A stretch of 12,691 nt of DNA, taken from Candidatus Omnitrophota bacterium (GTDB lineage Bacteria; Omnitrophota; Gorgyraeia; Zapsychrales; Fredricksoniimonadaceae). Where the stretch lies: assembly GCA_023247575.1 (NCBI GenBank), contig JAHFGE010000035.1, positions 1 to 12,691 on the forward strand. Reading direction: 5' to 3'. The notes beneath the pieces are model-generated. The model worked only from the letters and a program-made list of their open reading frames with translations. It was not told where the DNA came from and searched no databases. This document shows positions 7,464 through 12,691 of the stretch, piece by piece (the first letter of the stretch is position 1; the number at the start of each line of letters is the position of its first letter). A program made the position numbers and the translations under genes.

Positions 7464-7504
7464 ATAGTTGCGGTGTGGGTTCAAATCCCACCCGGGGTGC
7501 TGAA

Positions 7505-7540
7505 GGCTTTAACGATGGAGTCAGAGCCATTTTTAAAGCC
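7505..7540. repeat. Long imperfect hairpin downstream of the tRNA-like gene
   Basis: GGCTTTAA (7505-7512) pairs perfectly with TTAAAGCC (7533-7540), and inside it ATGG (7514-7517) pairs with CCAT (7526-7529) around AGTCAGAG. There is no T-tract directly after it, so it is not a typical terminator. The loop on the minus strand contains CTCTGAC, the same string as in the tRNA-like anticodon region. Role unknown. The remaining sequence between 7541 and 7585 shows nothing recognisable. Confidence 0.55.
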
Positions 7541-7584
7541 ACTTTCTTCTGCAAAGAACAGTACTTCTGGTAAACTTATATTAA

Positions 7585-7618
7585 CCTCGTCAGAGTAGCG
7601 TGTTATCCAATTGGGCCG
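7585..7618 (-). other. Inverted tRNA-like 5' fragment sharing 13 bp with the split tRNA
   Basis: Read on the minus strand this contains GGCCCAATTGGATAACACGC followed by TACTCTGACGAG, which looks like the D arm and anticodon region of a tRNA. GCTACTCTGACGA is shared exactly with 7286-7298 of the split tRNA, in opposite orientation, and GGATA is also shared at a similar distance. No matching T arm or acceptor 3' strand follows, so it is at most a fragment. It could also be an arm of a large hairpin with the first copy. Confidence 0.4.
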
Positions 7619-7643
7619 CAATCAAATGCGGCCCTTCTTTTTT
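7613..7643 (+). terminator. Strong Rho-independent terminator, plus strand
   Basis: GGGCCGCA (7613-7620) and TGCGGCCC (7627-7634) form a perfect 8-bp GC-rich stem with a 6-base loop, followed by TTCTTTTTT. It acts only on plus-strand transcripts, yet the only plus-strand gene seen upstream is the split tRNA. It implies a plus-strand transcription unit of about 380 bases, convergent with glpK. Confidence 0.8.
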
Positions 7644-7675
7644 GCATGATTCGTCTGCTAAAAAACCCTGACACC

Positions 7676-9169
7676 CTATTGCACCTGCGCCTGACGAACA
7701 GCCTTTTGCCAGCCCTGGTACAGTCGATGAGTAACGGCTTTCGGCATACTTGGCTTAAATATTTTTTCAATCTTACGCATTTTGGAAAAGTCTTTCTGGT
7801 TCCAAAGCCCTGCACTGATGCCAGCCAGATAGGCCACTCCTGCGACCGTAGAATCCACCCTACGCGGGCGAATCACAGGGATGGATAACATATCGGCCTG
7901 GAACTGCATAAAAAAATTATTACGGCAAGCGCCTCCATCGACAGCCAGTGCTTTTATTTCAAGCCCTGATTCTTTCTGCATCAAATCAAACACGTCCTTG
8001 GTTTGATACGCCATGGATTCTAAGGCGGCGCGAATAATATGCTTAAAATTGGCTCCCCGAGTAAGTCCTGTAATAATTCCTCGAGCATTTGCATTCCAAT
8101 AAGGAGCCCCTAATCCCACGAATGCCGGAACAAAGTAAACGCCTCCATTATCTTTTAATTCCGATATCATTCTTTCCGTCGATGAGGAATCAGGAATCAC
8201 TGCCAATTGATCCCTCAACCATTGGATCACCGCTCCGGCAATAAAAATCGACCCTTCCAAAGCATACACTGGATTTCCCCTATTATCACAAGCTAACGTC
8301 GTCAGCAATCCTTTCGTTGATAAACGCATGTGGTGCCCAATATTTAACACCATAAAACATCCTGTGCCATACGTGTTTTTAATGGTGCCTGGTTCAAAAC
8401 AGCCCTGGCCATACAAAGCAGCCTGCTGGTCGCCCATCACCGCCATAATGGGAATACCTCTCGGTAATCCTGCTATGTTGGCTGTGTGACCAAACAGGGC
8501 GCCGGAAGGGTAGACCTTCGGTAAGATGCCGGTTGGAATCCCAAACAGTTTTAAAAGTTTGACAGACCACTTCTTTCGACGGATATCAAACAGAAGAGTC
8601 CGAGAGGCATTCGTCATGTCGGTCACATGAGATTGGCCGCCGGTCAGCTTAAATATGAGCCAGCTGTCGATGGTGCCAAAGGCGACTCTGTCTTTCGCTG
8701 CTTTTGATCGAATACCTGGAACGTTTTTGAGCATCCAGGAAATTTTAGTAGCGGAAAAATAAGGGTCCATCACTAACCCTGTGAGGCGCCGAATGAAGGT
8801 TTCCTTTTTCTTTAATTTTGCGCAAGTCTCGGCGGTACGCCGATCTTGCCAGACAATGGCGCGGCAGAGAGGTTGGTGCGTTTGACGATCCCATAAAACG
8901 GTGGTTTCACGCTGATTGGTAATACCGATGGCGGCGATTTGTTGGAGTGTGAACGTAGGATCGGCCCGCCGGGTCGCCCCTACAGCCTTTTTAATGACCG
9001 CAACCACCGACGACCAGATTTCTTCTGCATCGTGTTCAACCCATCCCGGTTTAGGAAAATACTGAGGAAATTCCTGGTAGGCCGTAGAGATGATTTTGCC
9101 TTGTGCATTGAAAATAAAACATCGGGACCCTGTCGTTCCCTGGTCAATGGCAAGTATGTATTTGTTCAT
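7676..9169 (-). CDS. glpK: Glycerol kinase
   Basis: GlpK transfers phosphate from ATP to glycerol in the cytoplasm, trapping it as glycerol 3-phosphate for GlpD. At 497 residues it matches the usual 495-505 length of this FGGY-family kinase. Motifs: DQGTTGSR (9-16, phosphate loop of the first actin-like domain), ITNQRETT (83-90, glycerol contact), DPYFSATKISW (135-145, FGGY signature), MGDQQAALYGQG (245-256, catalytic Asp247), NTYGTGCF (265-272), YALEGSIFIAGAVIQWLRD (302-320) and DGGACRNNFFMQFQADML (411-428, adenine site). All key residues are present. No Shine-Dalgarno is obvious before the ATG. It starts 43 bases after the TPR-like gene on the same strand, so readthrough from the gltBD transcript is possible; no glpF transporter gene is adjacent. 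Confidence 0.96.
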   Translation of the reverse strand: MNKYILAIDQGTTGSRCFIFNAQGKIISTAYQEFPQYFPKPGWVEHDAEEIWSSVVAVIKKAVGATRRADPTFTLQQIAAIGITNQRETTVLWDRQTHQPLCRAIVWQDRRTAETCAKLKKKETFIRRLTGLVMDPYFSATKISWMLKNVPGIRSKAAKDRVAFGTIDSWLIFKLTGGQSHVTDMTNASRTLLFDIRRKKWSVKLLKLFGIPTGILPKVYPSGALFGHTANIAGLPRGIPIMAVMGDQQAALYGQGCFEPGTIKNTYGTGCFMVLNIGHHMRLSTKGLLTTLACDNRGNPVYALEGSIFIAGAVIQWLRDQLAVIPDSSSTERMISELKDNGGVYFVPAFVGLGAPYWNANARGIITGLTRGANFKHIIRAALESMAYQTKDVFDLMQKESGLEIKALAVDGGACRNNFFMQFQADMLSIPVIRPRRVDSTVAGVAYLAGISAGLWNQKDFSKMRKIEKIFKPSMPKAVTHRLYQGWQKAVRQAQVQ

Positions 9170-9182
9170 GATATCAAATAGG

Positions 9183-9199
9183 GGCGATTAATCATCGCC
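9183..9199. promoter_or_regulatory. Short hairpin in the leader of glpK
   Basis: GGCGAT (9183-9188) pairs with ATCGCC (9194-9199) around a 5-base loop, between the TPR-like stop codon and the glpK start (13 bases before the ATG). It has no T-tract. It may slow readthrough, stabilise the message or serve as an operator; the sequence does not decide. Confidence 0.35.
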
Positions 9200-9212
9200 A
9201 CTACTATACAGC

Positions 9213-9716
9213 TTATTGTAATTTGGCCAAAGCGGCTTTAGCCCCTTCGTTATCGTAGTAGCTAAGGGCTTTTCGATAGAAGGTTTTGGCTTGAGTCTTG
9301 TCAGAAAAGGCGTTCAGAGATATTTCTCCCAATAAAAAATAAGCCTGCCCTAAAAACGCCCCCTCCTGTTTAGGATCAAATCCGTTGATGGCTTGGTTTA
9401 ATTCATCTTGAGCTTGCTTTAAAGTGGCTGAAGCCTGTTCTTGACGGCCATCTTTGTAGTCAGCCACCCCATTGCCAAACAAGATACTGCCATAATTCAT
9501 GTGTCGCATAGGAGCAGGGTCTATATCAATCGCTTTTTTCATTAATTTTAAGCCCTCTGTCATTCGGTCGTTATCGATGAGTTCAACCGCCTGATTCTCC
9601 AGCTGGTCTGCTTGATGGGCTGGTGTAGGGGCGGGTTCAGAACCCTCTGCCCAGCTTACAGAGGCAGCTGCTAACAAGCAAAGAAGACCACTAATAGTTT
9701 TATGGTAAAAACGCAT
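9213..9716 (-). CDS. Small secreted TPR-like repeat protein
   Basis: This 167-residue protein begins with a clear signal peptide (charged MRFYHK, hydrophobic core, predicted cleavage after SVSWA near residue 23), so it is probably periplasmic. The Cys13 context lacks a proper lipobox, so it is not an obvious lipoprotein. After a Pro/Ala-rich linker, residues about 34-167 look like helical TPR pairs: ELIDNDRMTEGLKLMKKAID, the middle segment ADYKDGRQEQASATLKQAQD, then AYFLLGEISL and KTFYRKALSYY. I chose the ATG at 9716, which overlaps the gltD stop by one base (TGATG), over a GTG one codon upstream. The overlap suggests translational coupling to glutamate synthase, but no function in that pathway is known to me. 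TPR domains usually mediate protein contacts. Confidence 0.85.
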   Translation of the reverse strand: MRFYHKTISGLLCLLAAASVSWAEGSEPAPTPAHQADQLENQAVELIDNDRMTEGLKLMKKAIDIDPAPMRHMNYGSILFGNGVADYKDGRQEQASATLKQAQDELNQAINGFDPKQEGAFLGQAYFLLGEISLNAFSDKTQAKTFYRKALSYYDNEGAKAALAKLQ

Positions 9717-11134
9717 CACTTTGTTAGATATCTATCAATACCTTCCGCGGCTGTACGACCTTCGGCAATAGCCCATACCACTAACGACTGACCGCGGGTC
9801 ATATCGCCGGCGGTGAAAACGCCAGGCAATGAAGTCATTTTGTTCTCGTCAGCCTTGACATTGCCACGGCTGTCTAATGCCACACCTAATTCCTCTAACA
9901 TCCCTTTTTTAACAGGGCCGGTGAATCCTAAGGCTAACAGTAAAATATCGCACTCCATTTCAAACTCAGAGCCAGGAATTTCAGTCATTTTCATTTGTCC
10001 GGTGGCCATGTCTTTGTTCCATTCCAAACGCACCGCGTGCAATTTTTTTAACCGTCCGTTTTCTCCGCTCAGACGCTTGGTCAAAATAGAATAGTCCCGC
10101 ACCACTCCCTCTTCATGGCTGGTGGAAGTACGCAAAATAAAAGCCCAGTTCGGCCAGGGGTTATCCGGCGATCTTGTCTGTGGGGGTTTAGGCATCAATT
10201 CAAACTGATGGATAGAAGCGGCTCCCTGGCGGTTAGCCGTCCCCACACAATCTGACCCGGTATCGCCACCGCCTAAAATAACCACCTTTTTGCCCTTAGC
10301 AGAAATGAAATTCTCGACGGGAATATTGAGATTCTTGCGGTTTTGCATCGGCAAATAATGCATGGCCTGGTACACCCCTTCCAGTTCCCTGCCTGGAACA
10401 GGAAGATCGCGGCCGGCTTCGGCGCCGCCGCAAAGCACCACCGCATCGTATTTGGAGACAATCTCCTTGGCAGAAACATTGACGCCAACATGCTGACCGG
10501 TTTTGAAAACCACACCTTCATCCGCCATCCGTTTGACCCGCCGTTCGACAACCCACTTCTCCAATTTAAAGTCCGGAATCCCCAGAGTCAAAAGACCGCC
10601 AATGACCTCACTTTTCTCATAGACGGTCACCTTGTGTCCCCTTTTATTGAGTTGATCGGCGCAGGCTAATCCCGACGGCCCAGAGCCAATGACCGCCACC
10701 GTTTTACCCGTGCGAATTCTGGGAGGCTGTACTTGAATGAATCCCTTTTCGTAAGCATGCTCAATGATAGCGAGCTCAATGTTTTTGATGGTCACTGGCG
10801 GCTGATTAATGGCCAGCACACAGGCATTTTCACAAGGAGCCGGACAAATACGACCGGTAAATTCCGGAAAATTATTGGTTTTATGCAAACGCTCGATGGC
10901 TTCTTGCCAGCGGTCACGGTACACCAAATCGTTCCAATCGGGGATAATGTTGCCAATAGGACAGCCGTTCTGGCAGAAAGGCACCCCGCAATCCATGCAC
11001 CGGGCCCCTTGAAGCTGGAGCTCTTTCTGGGGCGGCAGATGAAGGAATTCTTTAAAATGTTTAACGCGCTCGGGGATTGGATCTTTTTTATAATCCTGGC
11101 GCGGGTATTTCATAAACCCTTTGATGTCGCCCAT
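9716..11134 (-). CDS. gltD: Glutamate synthase (NADPH) small subunit
   Basis: GltD takes electrons from NADPH through FAD and iron-sulfur clusters and passes them to GltB, which makes two glutamates from glutamine and 2-oxoglutarate. The 472-residue length is typical. N-terminal cysteines Cys46, Cys49, Cys54, Cys58 (ARCMDCGVPFCQNGCPIGN) and Cys97, Cys101, Cys105 (CPAPCENAC) fit the 4Fe-4S ligands. VIGSGPSGLA (148-157) binds FAD, GGGDTGSDC (288-296) is the NADPH fold and TAGDMTRGQSLVVWAIAEGR (441-460) is the C-terminal FAD signature. The ATG overlaps the gltB stop by one base (TAATG), which fits coupled synthesis of two subunits in equal amount. No Shine-Dalgarno is visible at that start, in line with coupling. 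Related dehydrogenases exist, but the gltB neighbour settles the call. Confidence 0.97.
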   Translation of the reverse strand: MGDIKGFMKYPRQDYKKDPIPERVKHFKEFLHLPPQKELQLQGARCMDCGVPFCQNGCPIGNIIPDWNDLVYRDRWQEAIERLHKTNNFPEFTGRICPAPCENACVLAINQPPVTIKNIELAIIEHAYEKGFIQVQPPRIRTGKTVAVIGSGPSGLACADQLNKRGHKVTVYEKSEVIGGLLTLGIPDFKLEKWVVERRVKRMADEGVVFKTGQHVGVNVSAKEIVSKYDAVVLCGGAEAGRDLPVPGRELEGVYQAMHYLPMQNRKNLNIPVENFISAKGKKVVILGGGDTGSDCVGTANRQGAASIHQFELMPKPPQTRSPDNPWPNWAFILRTSTSHEEGVVRDYSILTKRLSGENGRLKKLHAVRLEWNKDMATGQMKMTEIPGSEFEMECDILLLALGFTGPVKKGMLEELGVALDSRGNVKADENKMTSLPGVFTAGDMTRGQSLVVWAIAEGRTAAEGIDRYLTK

Positions 11135-12691
11135 TATTTAATCGCTTTCGCTGATTCTCCCTGTACGGGCTCAGCATGCTGAGCCCCTACTAGCCCACTA
11201 CTTTTAATCGCTTCCGCTTCCTCCAATACTCGACGGTAATCTCGTGGATACACTTTAATAAACTGGGGCAGTACACTGTCCCAGTTCTTAAGAACGTTCT
11301 CGGCCACTGTGCTTTGAGTGTACTTGACATGTTTCTCGATTAAATAACGCAATTCCAGGATATCTTTGGGGTCTTGGACAGGAAACAAATCCACCATCCC
11401 CGTATTGCAATTTTTCTGGAATACATTGTCTTTATCCCACACGTAAGCGATACCGCCGCTCATGCCGGCAGCAAAATTGCGTCCCGTTGGCCCTAAGACC
11501 ACCACACGGCCGCCAGTCATATACTCACACCCATGATCGCCCGCTCCCTCGACAACGGCATGGGCGCCGGAATTACGTACGGCAAAACGTTCTCCTGCCA
11601 ACCCTCTGAAATAAACTTCACCGCTAATAGCCCCATAAAGCACCACATTACCGACGATAATATTTTCTTCCGGTATAAAGCTGGCGTTTTTAGGGGGGTA
11701 AATCACCAGACGACCACCGGAGAGACCTTTGCCGACATAATCATTGGCTTCTCCTTCCAGCGTCAAGGATATCCCGTGAGCCAAAAATGCCCCAAAACTT
11801 TGTCCCGCCGAGCCTTCAAATTTGATTTGAATCGTATCATCGGGCAAACCTGCCAGACCGTAACGACGAGCAATTTCCGAAGAAAGCATGGTCCCCACCG
11901 TACGGTTGGTATTTTGAATCTTGCAATCAAATTTCACTGGCGTTTTATTGTTGATAGCTTCCTGGCAACTTTCAATCAGACGTTTATCCAAAGCTTTTTC
12001 CAGACCATGGTCCTGTTTGGCCACATGGCGAATGGCGATCTCAGGCGGCACATCCGCACGGTGCAAAATATTGGTCAGGTCAATTCCTTTGGCTTTCCAA
12101 TGGTCAATGGTTTCTTTGGTATCAAGCATATCCACCCGTCCCACCATATCTTCAAATTTACGAAAGCCCTGTTCAGCCATAATTTCGCGTACTTCCTCGG
12201 CGATAAAAGTAAAAAAGTTCGTGACGTGCTCGGGTTTCCCTTCAAATTTTTTGCGAAGCTCGGGGTCTTGAGTAGCAATACCAACCGAGCAAGTATTTAA
12301 ATGACACTTTCTTAATAAAATACATCCCATCGCCACTAAAGAGGTTGTCGCAAAGCCAAACTCATCAGCTCCGAGCATGGCAGCGATGACCACATCGCGG
12401 CCGGTTTTCAACTGTCCATCGGTCTGCACCCGAATGCGGCCGCGCAGATCATTCATCACCAAAACCTGTTGGGTCTCGGCAATACCCAGTTCCATCGGCA
12501 ATCCGGCATGCTTAATGGACGTCTGCGGTGAAGCACCGGTGCCACCTTCAAATCCAGAAATAAGCACATGGTCCGACTTTCCCTTCGAGACACCGGCTGC
12601 CACTGTTCCAACCCCAATTTCAGCGACGAGTTTTACCGAAACCATGGCTTTAGGATTAGCGTTTTTTAAATCATGGATTAATTGAGCTAAA
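11134..12691 (-). CDS. gltB: Glutamate synthase large subunit, C-terminal part (start beyond window)
   Basis: About 518 residues are visible of a protein normally near 1,500; the frame is open to the right edge (LAQLIHDLKN precedes SVKLVAEIGVGTVAAGVSK), so the N-terminal amidotransferase part lies outside. Visible parts are the end of the FMN-binding synthase barrel (LISGFEGGTGASPQTSIKH, the glutamate/FMN region), the 3Fe-4S cysteines in MGCILLRKCHLNTCSVG, and the C-terminal beta-helix with G-rich repeats (GLSGGRLVIYPP, GAISGEVYFRG, GGRVVVLGPTGRNFAAGMSGG). The domain order is normal. The last 20 residues, after VLEEAEAIKS, include a run encoded by a palindromic repeat (GAQHAEPV). The stop overlaps the gltD start. 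It makes glutamate, the main nitrogen donor, from glutamine and 2-oxoglutarate. Confidence 0.97.
   Translation of the reverse strand, partial: LAQLIHDLKNANPKAMVSVKLVAEIGVGTVAAGVSKGKSDHVLISGFEGGTGASPQTSIKHAGLPMELGIAETQQVLVMNDLRGRIRVQTDGQLKTGRDVVIAAMLGADEFGFATTSLVAMGCILLRKCHLNTCSVGIATQDPELRKKFEGKPEHVTNFFTFIAEEVREIMAEQGFRKFEDMVGRVDMLDTKETIDHWKAKGIDLTNILHRADVPPEIAIRHVAKQDHGLEKALDKRLIESCQEAINNKTPVKFDCKIQNTNRTVGTMLSSEIARRYGLAGLPDDTIQIKFEGSAGQSFGAFLAHGISLTLEGEANDYVGKGLSGGRLVIYPPKNASFIPEENIIVGNVVLYGAISGEVYFRGLAGERFAVRNSGAHAVVEGAGDHGCEYMTGGRVVVLGPTGRNFAAGMSGGIAYVWDKDNVFQKNCNTGMVDLFPVQDPKDILELRYLIEKHVKYTQSTVAENVLKNWDSVLPQFIKVYPRDYRRVLEEAEAIKSSGLVGAQHAEPVQGESAKAIK
11163..11190. repeat. 28-bp near-perfect palindrome inside the 3' end of gltB
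   Basis: Positions 11167-11186 form a perfect 20-bp palindrome centred on AGCATGCT. Three more pairs match outside a single mismatched pair, extending it to 11163-11190. It is translated in frame as VGAQHAEPV near the GltB C-terminus, where family members vary, which suggests insertion of a dispersed repeat that was tolerated. Confidence 0.85.

Larger units (their letters stand above)
7261..7499 (+). tRNA. tRNA-like gene split by a 158-bp insertion (probable pseudogene, Gln-like)
   Basis: The 5' half (7261-7305) starts with acceptor strand GCCCCGG. The 3' half (7472-7499) has a perfect T arm, GTGGG-TTCAAAT-CCCAC, and acceptor strand CCGGGGT that pairs with the 5' strand (six Watson-Crick pairs, one G-U). 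Removing 7306-7463 and one copy of the 8-bp duplication gives exactly 73 bases, the standard tRNA length without CCA; no CCA is encoded. A D-loop AATGGAT is visible. The anticodon arm is imperfect: the loop string CTCTGAC fits tRNA-Gln(CUG), but the 3' side pairs only as CTA/TAG. The amino acid is therefore uncertain. A bacterium has no known way to splice such an insert, so the gene is probably dead. Confidence 0.6.

Noticed and set aside
7603..7815. Short reading frame overlapping the 3' end of glpK
   Set aside because: It is an out-of-frame shadow of glpK running into the plus-strand terminator.
10733..11182. 149-residue plus-strand reading frame
   Set aside because: It is antisense to the iron-sulfur region of gltD, which is clearly the real gene.
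11533..12300. 255-residue plus-strand reading frame
   Set aside because: It lies wholly antisense to well-conserved gltB sequence and has no recognisable family features.

Overview
The window reads as a chromosomal segment from an uncultured bacterium, most likely of the Omnitrophota (OP3)/PVC-like type. That placement is an inference from two things: a very large secreted protein whose N-terminal module resembles, from memory, proteins common in Omnitrophota metagenome assemblies, and a high load of dispersed palindromic repeats. All protein-coding genes lie on the minus strand.

Left part (1-5080): one uninterrupted minus-strand reading frame of at least 1,693 codons. It starts at 5080 and leaves the window at position 1 without a stop. 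I read every triplet of this frame and found no TAA, TAG or TGA. It encodes a signal peptide, a conserved N-terminal module (residues about 1-415), a central region with amidoligase-like motifs, a helical HEAT-like stretch and a terminal array of 37-residue, propeller-like repeats. Several palindromic DNA repeats are embedded in frame in its N-terminal module.

Middle part (5290-9169): ridA (imine/enamine deaminase), glpD (glycerol-3-phosphate dehydrogenase) and glpK (glycerol kinase). GlpK phosphorylates glycerol and GlpD oxidises the product to dihydroxyacetone phosphate. No glycerol facilitator or repressor gene is present. The roughly 480-bp gap between glpK and glpD holds a plus-strand tRNA-like gene split by a 158-bp inverted-repeat element with an 8-bp target duplication. 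It also holds a second, inverted tRNA-like fragment, a long hairpin and a strong plus-strand terminator.

Right part (9213-12691): the C-terminal third of gltB, gltD and a small secreted TPR-like protein, joined by one-base stop/start overlaps (TAATG, TGATG). GltB and GltD together form NADPH-dependent glutamate synthase. glpK begins 43 bases after the TPR-like gene and may be read from the same transcript. The tail of gltB carries another in-frame palindrome.

The most notable observations are the giant partial gene, the palindromes living inside coding sequence, four hairpins at two loci that share exact geometry while their stems covary, and the interrupted tRNA.
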